From Stratiolaelaps scimitus (taxonomy: Eukaryota; Arthropoda; Arachnida; Mesostigmata; Laelapidae): a stretch of DNA of 64,000 bases. How positions within the stretch are numbered: the first letter of the stretch is position 1; every line of letters starts with the position of its first letter. Both the position numbers and the translations under genes were made by a program. Positions 50,789-62,542 of the stretch are shown one piece after another. The stretch covers positions 2,188,501 through 2,252,500 of the forward strand of contig JABWDB010000009.1 in NCBI GenBank assembly GCA_019614645.1, in the 5' to 3' direction. The notes beneath the pieces were generated by a model. It saw nothing but the letters and a program-made list of their open reading frames with translations. It was not told the origin of the DNA and did no database searches.

Positions 50789-52009
50789 ATGGCGCATATC
50801 TTCGCGCTGACGAGTGACAGTGGCATTCCGATATTTAGCCGAAGTCTCGGAAATGCAGCCGAGTCTCCGTTGAATTTCGCTGAGATCGGCACCCTCAATG
50901 GTGTCCACCTATTCTGTGCGCTTCGCGGCGCTCAGCTGCACCGGTCCGAGACGTCGAACGGTACCGCCGTCCACTGGAAAGTGTATCATGGAGCGATCAC
51001 CCTCACTCTCGTGCTGTTGGCTGATTGCCAGCCGGACTTCGTCTCGGAGGATCTGGTTCGTCAGCTGCTAGACAGCATCTTTCAGGTGCTCACCTTCCAC
51101 GCGGGATTATCGTCGTTGAAAAACATCTCGATAAGTATCGAACGCGTGAAACGTGACATCAAGCCTGGCTTAGCCATAATCGACGCGCTCGTCAGCTCGC
51201 TGATCGGCGAACGCGAGCTCGGCGAACCGCTTAGTGAGGCATTTCGCCCGCCATGCATCCTGCCCACAATGATCCCCTACCACCCGCTGCTGACCGGGCC
51301 GGCCCTACAGAACGTGTCCGCTTACCTCGAGGCGTACACAACTCGTATCGACTCGTCCTACGGCTTCGTTGTATTCGAAGATTTTCTGCTGCTCGGCACG
51401 AAGAGCTTCAACGCACTGCCGCCCGGCGACCAGTCGATTCTCGTGCTGCAGGCAGCGTTCGTCGAGGTGGCCCCTAACAAGCGGACGTTCGAGGGAGGCA
51501 TCTTTCTGCCCGATAGCTCGCCGGATAGCTGTAATCGACTCGTCATCGTGTGTCTCGGCGAAAGCTTTCGAGTCTGCGTGCTGGCGCTTCCTGAGACCAA
51601 CATCGCCGTCCTCGAGGAGCACGCCCTCGGCCTGCCGGCGTTTCCGGCTCAGGTCCTCGAGGCCAACACGACAGCCTGGCTGCGAGAGAGCCGAAAGACG
51701 ATCATGGACAATCTCCACCACTCGGTCGTCGCGTTGTCATTCGTTGGCCGTAAAAGGCATCACCTCCGCTGGTTCGCCGAGCCCCAGCAGAAGGTGATGC
51801 TCCGCTTGCAGGAGTGTGTCAAGTTCAATTTCAGCACCGAGGAAACTGACGGCTTCTGCCGTTTCGGCGAACTGCGAAACAGCTATGTGGCGTGCCATCG
51901 ATTCCATGACGGACAGAAGCTATTTGTTCTACTAAACAATGTTCCTCTCTTTGCCGTCGGCATTCTAGTGGATAAAATCTTCAAGTATATTTCGTCGAAG
52001 TGCCATTAG
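50789..52009 (+). CDS. fuz: Fuzzy homologue, CPLANE / planar cell polarity effector
   Basis: An uninterrupted 406-codon ORF that I recognise as Fuzzy. Start: the frame is open upstream from 50765 but lacks an ATG there. The first ATG is 50789, and starting there places the conserved N-terminal longin-like block where expected. The length is close to vertebrate FUZ (about 418 aa). Visible family signatures: GIPIFSRS at residues 12-19, FAEIGTLNGVHLF at about 30-42, WKVYHGAITLTLVL at about 63-76, and IERVKRDIK near residue 120 before a leucine-rich helix. The N-terminal half is clearly closer to the family than the C-terminal half. In known animals FUZ pairs with Inturned through longin domains, and with Wdpcp forms CPLANE, which recruits IFT-A and acts with the small GTPase Rsg1 at the ciliary base. 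No signal peptide or membrane segment is seen. No intron interrupts the frame, but conserved N- and C-terminal regions argue for a functional gene, not a dead retrocopy. An AATAAA lies 232 bases past the stop. Confidence 0.9.
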   Translation: MAHIFALTSDSGIPIFSRSLGNAAESPLNFAEIGTLNGVHLFCALRGAQLHRSETSNGTAVHWKVYHGAITLTLVLLADCQPDFVSEDLVRQLLDSIFQVLTFHAGLSSLKNISISIERVKRDIKPGLAIIDALVSSLIGERELGEPLSEAFRPPCILPTMIPYHPLLTGPALQNVSAYLEAYTTRIDSSYGFVVFEDFLLLGTKSFNALPPGDQSILVLQAAFVEVAPNKRTFEGGIFLPDSSPDSCNRLVIVCLGESFRVCVLALPETNIAVLEEHALGLPAFPAQVLEANTTAWLRESRKTIMDNLHHSVVALSFVGRKRHHLRWFAEPQQKVMLRLQECVKFNFSTEETDGFCRFGELRNSYVACHRFHDGQKLFVLLNNVPLFAVGILVDKIFKYISSKCH

Positions 52010-52240
52010 GATATGACCTATGGACGGCTTAGAGTCCATAGAGAATTAGGTGGAATATCTATGGTCGTCATGCTTAGCCTATGGATTATAGGGATGATAT
52101 GATATTCTGTAGGCTCATATTTTTGCTGTAAATTAAAGAAAAGGCCTTGTAAATTGTTCGCGTTACATTTGTACATATATCTATATACATATGTGTGTGT
52201 GTATGACAATGGATATACATTATCATATGCTTCATATGAA

Positions 52241-52246
52241 AATAAA
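52241..52246 (+). terminator. Polyadenylation signal of FUZ
   Basis: AATAAA in AT-rich DNA 232 bases after the FUZ stop codon, within AATAAATAATATAAA. It is the first canonical signal downstream on the + strand and gives a plausible 3'UTR length. Assignment rests on position. Confidence 0.5.
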
Positions 52247-52663
52247 TAATATAAACGACGATCGCTTTAATTCCTGATAACAGTGAGACCATTTTGCACA
52301 AACAACCGCATCCCTACGAGAGGGACCATTGGTTAAAGACAAAGAAACTATTTTAAATATTCTTATTTAATGTAGAATCAAACAACAGTTTTGGTACAAA
52401 AATGATTTAACATGCATTTTGTTTGTGAAATCATATATTTGTCACGCATTTGTCTGCGGACAACGTTATCTTCGAATGCATGAACTGTCTCGTTGCCATC
52501 CCTGGCCACAAGCGTGACACTCCACGTGATAACGCCCACAAATACACGCGTCAACCCCAAACGAGTTGAACATTATTAGATGCGCATATTACTTTCTCCG
52601 GCCAATATCTCAACCTCCATTGTGCCTCTATACCGCCAGTGAACTATTATAGCTTTGACGTTA

Positions 52664-52665
<2 letters not shown>

Positions 52666-52707
<42 letters not shown>
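52666..52707. repeat. (TA)21 microsatellite
   Basis: The longest uninterrupted TA run in the window, between FUZ and SINE copy C. Confidence 0.9.
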
Positions 52708-52708
<1 letters not shown>

Positions 52709-52920
52709 GGTATACGGAACACCTCATGGAATAGATATCGCTGACTCTCCTCAGCTCTCGTTCACAGTCGCCTGCCAATCAGCTTGTGTTCGTGAAGTTT
52801 ATCCTTGTTCTTATTATTATTATTATTATTTCTAATTATTACTAATTATAAACGCTAGTATTATTGCTATTATTCTTACTATAAATAAGTCCACTACGAT
52901 GATTAACATTTCATTTATTC

Positions 52921-53032
52921 TTGCCGCGGGTTCGAGTCTCACGACATGACATATTGATAACCTAAGCGTTGTAAAACTGCACTTTCTCTAATAATCCGTA
53001 TATTAATATAAAACCGTTAATCTAATAAAATC
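52921..53032 (+). repeat. tRNA-derived SINE-like element, copy C
   Basis: The B box GGGTTCGAGTC (52928-52938) leads into ATGACATATTGATAACCTAA, then GCGTTGTAAAACTGCACTTTC and a TAATAA...AAAACC tail. It aligns along its length with copy A at 13.1 kb. The tRNA 5' half, including the A box, appears missing or unrecognisable, as in many 5'-truncated SINE copies. It lies 0.9 kb downstream of FUZ. Confidence 0.6.
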
Positions 53033-53738
53033 GTTATCATTATACGGGGCCCATCCGTCAGCTATGGCCGCGCCCCGGCCAACATTATCGAGCATGCTTG
53101 AAAGACTGGCATCTGTTCATGTTTTCGCGTCGGTTCTCTGTGTGTATGCATACGCCCGAGCCGTCCGGGTTCACCGTCGCTACGTTGGTTCGTCCGTCCA
53201 CGCGATTAAGAAGACGTCGATTTCGTCCGCATTGTGCACGCGTGTCTCTTGCACGGGTCGCGTTGCCGCGGTGTCGTCGGCGTCCGCCGATGCATATTCA
53301 AAAATATGCATATTCACCCTCGAAACTCTCGTCTCTCGGTCGCTGGCTATTAAACTTCGCTCTTAGAGAGATAACCTGTACTTTTCTATCCGGTGTGTGC
53401 GTGTCCGACTTCGGCATACTCTCTCGGTCAGAAATATAGAGTTAGCCTCCAAACCTATATCCCACAGTCTTACACAGTCGCCCACGTTGCGTCTTCCAAA
53501 TTCAACCCCGTTGTCTGCTTGTGGCTCAGATTCGCTCGCTGCTGCTGCTGCACCCGCCGGGCGTCTCCTACGACTGCGGCGGTGGCAACGAAACAGGCTA
53601 GAAGGAGCGTTGAAGAGCTGAACCACACTCCGCGAGGCGACTTCTAGATATTTGCCACGATAGCGGGCGAGTCTCTCTCTCTCCGTCAGCCAGTAAAACC
53701 TAGAACTCCGCTTCACCCCTCTATGAGTCCGGATCTTC
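53033..53738. other. GC-rich island upstream of hypothetical ORF
   Basis: CpG-rich, with a TGCATATT/AATATGCA inverted repeat at about 53290-53309 that resembles paired octamer-like sites. Could be a promoter region. Confidence 0.3.
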
Positions 53739-54110
53739 ATGCAAAACTCTGAGCACGCGGTGAGCGAATCTGCTGCAGCCGTGTCTCACCGCAGTCCAGA
53801 GCTCAGGGCAGGTTATCGTCAGGCAGGCTCCGAGTGGATCAGTTTCCTTCCGGAGTGTGGAGCAGCTCCGTCTTCGACATCAACTGGCCACATGAGCGCG
53901 TACGCGGCGGATCAGTTCGACGCTGGCGGAGTTGTTGGCACTTTCTCTGCAGACAGCTTCCCGCAGAGTGAGCAGCACGAACATGGGTATACCAACCGTA
54001 TGCACGGAGCTCGCCGCCGCTCGGGAATAACTTGTTTATGGCAGAGCAGCTACAGACGGTCGCTGGCTGATCTCAACTACTCTTCGACGTCGCGCCTGAG
54101 CCTGACCTAA
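53739..54110 (+). CDS. Hypothetical 123-codon ORF
   Basis: ATG at 53739 is the first Met after an in-frame TGA at 53724. The frame is open to a stop at 54108-54110. The predicted protein is Ser/Ala/His/Arg-rich and hydrophilic, with no transmembrane segment, signal peptide or domain that I recognise. It lies in the GC-rich island at 53.05-54.13 kb, where open frames are expected by composition, and the start context (cttcATGc) is weak. It could be an exon of an unrecognised gene starting in the island, or spurious. Confidence 0.2.
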   Translation: MQNSEHAVSESAAAVSHRSPELRAGYRQAGSEWISFLPECGAAPSSTSTGHMSAYAADQFDAGGVVGTFSADSFPQSEQHEHGYTNRMHGARRRSGITCLWQSSYRRSLADLNYSSTSRLSLT

Positions 54111-54257
54111 GCCCCACCCGAAACCTACATCTCAGCACCGCCCGCTGTACAGCGTTTGCTGCATAGACGAACGCTATTCGACGTCTAAGTCCCTAACTGG
54201 GTCTTAGCTTGTTATAGTTTCATATAATTCCTTCCCTTCGATCATCCGTATATAACA

Positions 54258-54285
54258 TATTATATATATATATATATATATATAT
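54258..54285. repeat. (TA)n microsatellite
   Basis: TA run; one of several in the 54-59 kb segment, with another compound (CA)n(TA)n at 58984-59041. Confidence 0.85.
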
Positions 54286-54950
54286 GTTGTGTTAAGAGCG
54301 TTGTGGCTCAAAGAAGCAGTTTCCGAACAGCAGCAGCAGCCCCAACACGTCGTGCGTGCCGTTAGTGGCTCGGTGCGACTCGGGCGAGAGGGCGAAGTTG
54401 AACGGAAGCAACGACGATCGGATAGAGGCCAAGGGAAACACTTCGTTTGGCCCCTCCCCTGAACCCCCCCAGCGACCCTTCGATGTGTGTGTGTGTGTAC
54501 GCGCGCGACTGAGCAGACGCAGCCTGGCCAGGCGGCCCAGTCAACTTAAGGAAGGTCTTAGCGCAATGGGAGTGAGAAGAGCGGAGCCATGAAAAAGGAC
54601 GACAACGAGAGAGAGAAAGAGAGATTGAAGGGGGCTACCAGGCAGCAGTGATGCTTCTTACTTGGCGAGTGCCGGTGAGCCGCGCTAAATGGTGAAATTA
54701 TGCTGTCACCCAGGGACTCTTCGAAGGGCATGCTTCGGGGGTGCGTCACTTTGCACCGCCTTGGCTAGCTAGTCACTTGGCGGCTGATATCCTGCTGCTA
54801 TATATCTATCTGCACACATACACACGTGTGTGCAACTTCACTCAGCTTAGATGCATGGGTAGGGGGATTGGTCAGGAAGGAGAGACGAGGACGGGGGTCA
54901 CCCAAGGGGGTTTGCACAAGGCTGTAACTCAGGATCGACAGGATGGGTTT

Positions 54951-54970
54951 GTGGTGGTGGTGGTGGTGGG
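54951..54970. repeat. (GGT)n microsatellite
   Basis: Six GGT units followed by GATGATGG-type degenerate units. Confidence 0.75.
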
Positions 54971-57900
54971 CGATGATGGTAGTCATGATGAAGATGGTGA
55001 TTATGTTGACGGCTCTAGCGGTTGAGGTGGCCGCGTGATCAGGCACGGTCATCGACCCACCATATGAAGGCAGGTGGTGGCTGGGAGTCGAGCTTTTTTT
55101 TTCAGAAATCATCTATATATGTTGAAGTATCTAGATAGGGTGATTATATGAAAGCCAGTGCAGATCAGGGTGTTTACGGCAATTTGCCGTACAGTCAGAG
55201 CCAACTCCTAATCGAGAGAACGACTACAAGATACTGCGAAGTGGGTGTCTATACACAGTGCATGAGTTTGCAGCTATTGCAGACTTGTCCATAAATAATA
55301 ATAGTAATAATCATTGCCGCTGTGCTCGATACGTTCACATGTCCAATGCATGAGTTGACTGTGATGTCGATCGCCACAGCTGGACAGTTCTTGCGCTGAA
55401 TCGATTCTGGGTAATTCGACTCTAGTTCGCAGACGTCTTACCTGACTCGCATGTCGCGTCGAGACACCTACAGTGTTGATGTGTGTATCGGTTTGAAGAT
55501 AATCAGAAGGTAGGAGAAGCAGAGCGGATGGGAAATGTGGGGCGAGTTGGGCACTTCATTAAACCTCATCTTCAGGCCACCACCGGCCACGACAGGAAGA
55601 AAAGGCCGACTGGCGGTAGCCATAAAAAGTCTCTCGCAAAGCCTCTTTCGTTTTCTCGAAAGATCGCCCAACGTGGCAGCGTATGAGATATAGAACAGCA
55701 GCAATAGAGGACGATGGTACCTTGAGGACGACGCCTGGGACCCGGCGAGTCGCTGTCGTCCCGTAGGAGTTGAGTTGGGGTAGAGTCGGGCAGATACGTT
55801 CCTCTCTGACAGAAACCCGGCCCGGTCGTTGGCAGGGTTGCCACGCTGCTAGGGTCAAATTTTCTCAAATGCCTCTCGTTCACACTGGCGCACTCATCCT
55901 TCGGGCCGAAACACTCAGGCACACAAGCATACTCGAACCGCTTCAGAGTCTATTGTACATAGCGGGTATGTACGCTTTGCAGCAGATACCGCTAAAAACG
56001 GTCTGAAATCCTGCCCCAAAACGGCTGGATAGAACAAGCCAGCAAACACATCGCTGCTATGCCCGGCAGGTTGCTGCTGCTTGTCTCGCTGTCGAAGCCC
56101 TATAGTGGCCCCATTCGTGGTGGTGCCTGTTGTTTGCAGTATTAATTTGTCAGCGACTCGAGCGGTACTGTTTTGGCAAGCCATTCCGGCCAAGCGGGAT
56201 GGTCAGCGGGGGTGGCCCTACTGCTGATGATAGACAAGTGGACAGCAGCTTTGCCCATATATAGCTAGCTGGTGCAATCGTGCAGCTCGAACCGCACCCA
56301 ACCTAAACCTGTCGTCGTGACTCGACAACTTTGCTGAAATAGCGAGCTGTTGTGGTGAACGCCGCCAGCGTTGCGAGCTGAACACCAGAGTGGATTGCTT
56401 GGAGAATACAATGCCTGTGTGTGCCCTCTGACCACTGATCATCTCAGTTGCATTGCTGAGGCTTATAGCGACTGAAAATATGCCCTGCCTAAACCAATGC
56501 TGCTGCCCTATTGGCTGTGTCCACATAAGTAAGCAATAGGTGCACCATACTTTGGCATTAATAGCCAAAGGATGAACTGTAGCAGCAATGTATATTACTC
56601 TTCCCCCCCCCCCGCTAATATTTGTTATTTATGGTAATTTGTATGCTTGGCTGTGGGTCTACCTACATTGTCACGAATATAAGGCGCTCTATGGCCAATT
56701 ATCGAAGCGATATTAATATTTTACAATTTTTATTGGAAGGAAGTGGGGCCTTCTTGTTCTAGATATTCTATTAAGAATATATAGAAGAACGTGTTTTTAG
56801 ATGTATGTCACGTTCAGCGGGTACAATTGTTGCCCACTTCTATGACTGAATGAATATGTGACTAATTCGAGGTAATACCATATTTTTCAATGTTTGAATA
56901 CTCAGTCAACAGAACGCATTCGCTACTTTATGCGTATGACAAACTTTCATAGGCCATTGCACGGTTGAAATTAATGACGACAGAGAAGTATCAATACACT
57001 AACGGAGCAATGGATTGGGCACAGATTCGTACTTCGTCGACCAATCCACTTGTTGTCAAACCTATGAGGTCGCTTGGACACCACCGCCTCGAAGAGAGTC
57101 TCTCGGGGTCCACTGCTTGGTACGCACTTAGGTGGCATTAGACACGAGCTACTTGCTACAAAAACACGCTCGTCGCACGATCACAATTGCGACATCCGCT
57201 CTATTTCCGCTATCTAAATTCTGTCGCCGTTTGTCCAGCAGTCACCTGTCGAAATCCCTCCGTCTACACGAATGCTTGCATCATTGATTCTAGGTCGTCT
57301 CTGTCCGACCCAAACGCGTTTTGTGTTCCGCTTCGAACAGAAAGACTCTGGTATGGCCTTCTTTCAGATATCTTTGCGTCCGTCTGTATTCGTACAGTGA
57401 GTGTACCTTCGGGCGACTCATGGACCCACTGTGGCAGCCAGCAGCAATCTACGAAGCTTCCTGCCGACAGAAAGGCAGAAAGGCGTCGTCATTAAACGCA
57501 GCCGACGTCATTGCCTGCCTAGGTTGGAACGACGTTAACGACAACGCTGCGGGTCGAAGAGGAGTAAGAAAAACGAAGTTACCGTCGTGTCCCACGTTAC
57601 CCCTCACTGGCGGTGAGAGAGGTCGTTCTCACTCGACTGTGTCTCTCCAACCGCTGACTCGTCAGGGGTCGCGATCCCGGAGGAACACCAATCGGCCTGG
57701 GTTTCCTCCGCACATCGTCCGGGCCGGACGAAAGGCTGTCACCGTCTAACACCTACGTTTCTTCTCCGTGCGACGAAATGACGCAACGAGGCAAGGGTTA
57801 GAAAGGGCGCGTACGCATGCGAGGCAATTCAGGTCGACGACCGCCGGCCGCGGTAAGAACTTAGTGCCGACCCTTGTAACGCTGTCTAACTGTTGTGCCA

Positions 57901-58075
57901 TCTTGCCTTGTCTCGCTAGAAGCATGCATCTTGCGGGCACGATGAGCAATAAAGCGGATTGTTGTCACTCGTGGGCCGAAAGAACGACGCAAGAGAACGG
58001 CCAGCGGGGACTCGAAGAGTCTACGGCAACACTACCCGCGAAAGGAGGATACGGACAATAGAGGAACAAGTAGAA

Positions 58076-58102
58076 GAAGAGAGAGAGAGAGAGAGAGAGA
58101 GG
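58076..58102. repeat. (AG)n microsatellite
   Basis: An almost perfect AG run. Confidence 0.85.
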
Positions 58103-61100
58103 AGGGCATTGGTGGATCACGGCCACGAGAAGATGTGCGTAGTGGCACATGAGATCGCTGAAGCCCAAAGCAACGGTAGTTACGTGGCTGGGGCTGGCGT
58201 TTGGGCGCTTCGACCTACGTCGCCGAGAGGCCATAAGAAATGACTACGATCTTACCGATCTCCTCCGGGCCGACACATCACAGAGAATAGCGATCAGGTT
58301 AGGCTGTCACGATAGAAATAGGACTGATGCTGTTTCGTTAGAGATTGGCGTCGCGGCTCGTCAAAAGGATAACAAAGTAAAAGCCATAAGGCTATATATC
58401 TTGTATCAGTTAGCTTGTACCATTCCAAATAACTGTTATTCCGGGAAGGACGCTCGTCGTGTATCGTTCATCCTCAGTATATACTGTGAATATATGCAAC
58501 TAGGTTTACTATGGCTATAGACCTCTCTACTTGAATGTATGATACATTGACAATTTGATCATGGTATTATTCAACTAAAATAGTTATGAATGAACTAGTC
58601 TGCTTTGGGCCTATTTTCCGTAATGGTAGTGGTTCGTGTGACTCTTCAGCCTGGCCCTCATCAGGTCAAACGAAGGCAGCAGGTGTTTAGACGTCTTCTC
58701 TTTCTGTTTCGCTGCACGCCGTCCGCAACCCCCAACAGCCGCGCAAGCTACATGTAGTTTACAGGGCCGGATGGTGCTTCGAACAGGGAGAACGGTGAAC
58801 AAAAGCAAGCGACCTGAAGTGCGTCTGCGCGCAGTCTCGATGTCGGCAGGTGACTGCGTTGATAAGCGGGCGTATAATGTAATTTGATGTTAAAGCGCGG
58901 CTGGCCTGAGTGGCGGAGGAGAGAGAGGACTCATTCGGCAGATATCCACTCCATATCGCTACGCAGGAATAGGGATACACTAGTACACACACACGCACAC
59001 ACACATATACATATATATATATATGTGTGTATATATATATCCTTCGCTCGTTTGCGGTACAAGCAGCATTGAACAGCCAGGTTATCCCGACTGGAGCCTA
59101 TCTAGCTTCTGCCAAGCTAGAGACGACACGGGCTCTACCCTGCAGTACTGGTGGATTTTTAGCTCTGTCTAGACCGTCCGGTGTTCCCGCCAACGGCAAA
59201 CCCAACCCGCCTTACCTTCGCCGAGTCTTTCAAGCTGCAATGAAATACGTCTCGTACGCTGTGTGCCGAGCTGACTGCACCCAGCTATGTGATTCTCACT
59301 GTGAGAGACGAGGAGACAGTTGAGATTGGCCAGCGATCCGGCTCGCGCTCAACGGGGAGGGGACCTGGTTTCACATCCGCTACCGCTGCCGTCTCCATCG
59401 CTGCGGCACCGTCTGAACCTCGAAGCACCGCTCCAACTTCAGCAAGATAAAGCGCGAGAGGTCGGAACGAAGAGAGAAGCACAGTTACGTCACCGGTGCG
59501 ATGGAAGTTGAGATGTTCGGATGTGGCGGGGGCGAACGAGTCTGCGCTCCCTGAAGGTGTACCCCCGGGCAAGGATGGCTTTAAAAGCGACGAACTACGG
59601 CAAGGGCCCGAGCTGTGGGCGTCACTGCCGGGACCCACTTGGGGGACGCCCTAGTCGCTTTTATACGCGACCGTAGTGCCGGCAACGACGCAGTAATATG
59701 AGATTATGCAGCGTCGGAAGGGCGAGCGCAGGCGGCGGCGGCAGCTTTGCTACTGAAGCAATGGCATAGGCGCGACTGCTGCTTGATGTCTTCCGGACTT
59801 CACTGGGGAATCGTTTTCCTTCAAAACCTACACCCCCCCCCCCCCCGCCCACCCCTCTCCGCCTGTAACGGACAGGGACGTCTCTTTGAGAGAAACCTAC
59901 GTAAAGACCTACGGCGGAGACAGAGAGGAAGAGAGAGAGAGAGAGAGAAAATGTTGAACAGGAAGGAAAAAAAAGTTGTATTTAAGCCGAAGAGACCTAA
60001 GAGTAGCTTTTTCTTTTTTGCCTTATTCGACTTGGAGAATTGTGCGTTACTGTGCGTTACCTGTTGTATGACTATTTACGATAGGTAATAAGGGGGATAT
60101 TAGTGGTGCCCTTAGCTACACTGTCACCTAACGCATGCACAGGTGTCCTTAGTCAGAGTTGCGTTATAGAGGAGATATAACTACAAGTACATTTCGTGGA
60201 TGAAACCAGGCCAACGGAGCCACGCGACCACTCTCCACAAAGTCAACTATCCGAACTTGTATCGCTTACATGAAAACGAACTACGTATCTGAGCAAATCC
60301 TAAATCACAAATCGTCTCTGCTTAGCTGCTTTTCCTACACTCAGCGTGACGACATCGGAGGACCAAGCACTTACGCATGGATGAGTGGCTTCGTTGTGCG
60401 TGGCATTCGTTGCTTTGCAATTTAGTTAGCATACACAATTGATGATTTTCACCACTTTACCCCAGATGATCCCTGTAAGAGGCGTACTATTTGCGTTTCT
60501 TTTGGAGTCGAGCAACCGTGGGGACGCATTGGAAATAGATGTAGGTAAATAGCACGGAAAAAAACAGACAAAAATCGACGAAGACTAATATCTCTACTCA
60601 CCTCAGGTTGGGTTTGCATTTCTCGAAGAGGTGGCCAGAACTAGCCTGAATTTTTGGTCCGATGCGTCGACTCATATAGACGACTATGTGGGTCGTAGCA
60701 ATGTTCACCGTTCATTGCTATACGAATTTCTGGCTAGGAAGACCTGTGCCGCGACTCTTCGAGAGTGTGTTCTTCTATTTCATTACTATGCTGTTAAGTG
60801 GTGATTCGAAAAGTTCCACTTCGTAGTTTATTTTTGATGCAATAGCTATAGTGTACAAGGCGGCGGAGCGGGATCTCAGGCAGGTTGATGGTTCATGTAG
60901 CTTATTGAGAGGAGTTTTCGTCGAACCCCGCAGAAAACTTCCCACTTGCTGTTGGGAGATGTCGACCCGGCAATATCTGAACACTTTTGAAACGGGAGAT
61001 ACCCGTGTCAAATACATCTAGCCGTATGAGTACGCTATCAATACCACATAATGATGCTCATTAAAATTGTACTGCTATAATCTCTGGGCGAGTTTCGATC

Positions 61101-62254
61101 AATCAACAAATCTCGTTGCAGCCTCTGGCGGCATCAAACAATGACGCAGTGCACAAATATACATTTGCAAACGTTCAAGATACATAGGAAAGAATTTAAC
61201 ATTCTTTAACACTATAACACTCTTTGTTCAGTTATAGCTCGTTAATGTCGTGCCCGCTGAGTGCACCGGTAAGCGAACGAGTTAAGAAAATAACAATTAA
61301 AAACAGAAAATTTGCCTATACGCGAGTTTAATTACGTGACGCACGCGTATGACGTGCCACCTGCTTTACATCGAGACGTTGTCGGTGGAGTAAGATCTGC
61401 CTGACGCGGCGGGTGTGTCCGATCCGTCGGATGCATCTATCCTTGCCTCCCTCTGAACACGTTCCGCTATACGGTGACGTGCAGGTACGCTTTAATATCA
61501 GTTGTTCGTTTTGGCAATGAGGCCTCTTGGCGGTCATCTCCTATAGCTGGATCCTAAGGGCCACCGTGGATGCTAACGCGGCCCTCTTGCGTAACGTGGG
61601 ACTTTGTGGTGGGCCCGGGCGAGAAGTGAACAGCATCTGAAGCAAGAGTGATGTCAGCTGAATCAACGAAACTCCGGAATCTGCTTCGCTTCAAACAGCA
61701 GTCTCTTACATCCGTCCCGGCTGGGGTCCCAAACCAGCCCTCTGGCACCGCTCCTCGTGACCCAGAGCGCTGGTATCCCCCGTAACTCATTCCTCCCCTA
61801 TGGCTGGGCTCGCATGGTTTCCGGACAACAACACCTCTATAAATTTCCGGATCCGGCAGGGGAAATGTTTGTTGGCTGTGTTTTGCCGCGATGTTGGCCT
61901 GTTTCGAGGGTCCTGGCTGGTCCAAGCTGAGTGAAATGCCGCTGCTGGACCACACACACACATACGGGGCCTGTATGTATGTGGCCGGGTACTGGCCAAG
62001 GGGTGGGAAACCCCTCGGCCTGCCCGATTTGACCGGGTTGACGTGACCGTTGTGTTTCCGATGTATGGGATCTGGGGAGGTGGTCATTCGGGCTAAGTGT
62101 CGCTGCGAGCTGCAAAGGAGACTCCCGAATCCGAGCCCCCCATATGGATCACAGTGCTTTGCTGTGCGAAGGCAACTACCGAAGCTTTTGGCCACTCCAA
62201 ACGACTAGGAGGCGTGCCGCCATAAACGTTGCCGATAGATCTTGGCGGGAGCAG

Positions 62255-62347
62255 ATGTTCACGAGTGTTATGAACTCGACCAACGACGTCGCCGCCGCCG
62301 CTTCGCTGCGGGGACTGTCCCCACCCAGGCAGCGGTTTCTGTCAACG
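62255..62347 (+). CDS. Possible coding exon of an unknown gene
   Basis: An ATG at 62255 opens a frame beginning MFTSVMNSTND, followed by an Ala run and RGLSPPRQRFLST. A donor-like ACG/GTAAAA lies at 62348. The same frame stays open to a stop at 62540-62542 if not spliced. No homology recognised. Composition is less biased than in the GC islands, which is the main reason to list it. Confidence 0.15.
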
Positions 62348-62542
62348 GTAAAATGTGGCTGGACTACTTCGAAAAGCGAAATTACGGAGCATTTTAGAGA
62401 ACGGTTTGTAACGGTGGCAGTGAAGAAACGGAAGACGCCAATAACAATGTACGAAATTGTTCCTAGCTATTTGTGCCGATCAAAGATGCTCAGCGACTCT
62501 CAGGTGATGACCGTGGTAAAGGATCGAATACGGGGTCTTTAG

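Larger units (their letters stand above)
54111..62254. other. No recognisable gene
   Basis: Mixed composition with many microsatellites and a C15 run at about 59832-59846. A 213-codon minus frame at 61554-62195 has no recognisable domain. Confidence 0.4.

Noticed and set aside
61554..62195. 213-codon minus-strand frame
   Set aside because: No recognised motif. I considered a retroelement-derived ORF, but no reverse transcriptase or endonuclease motif is visible.
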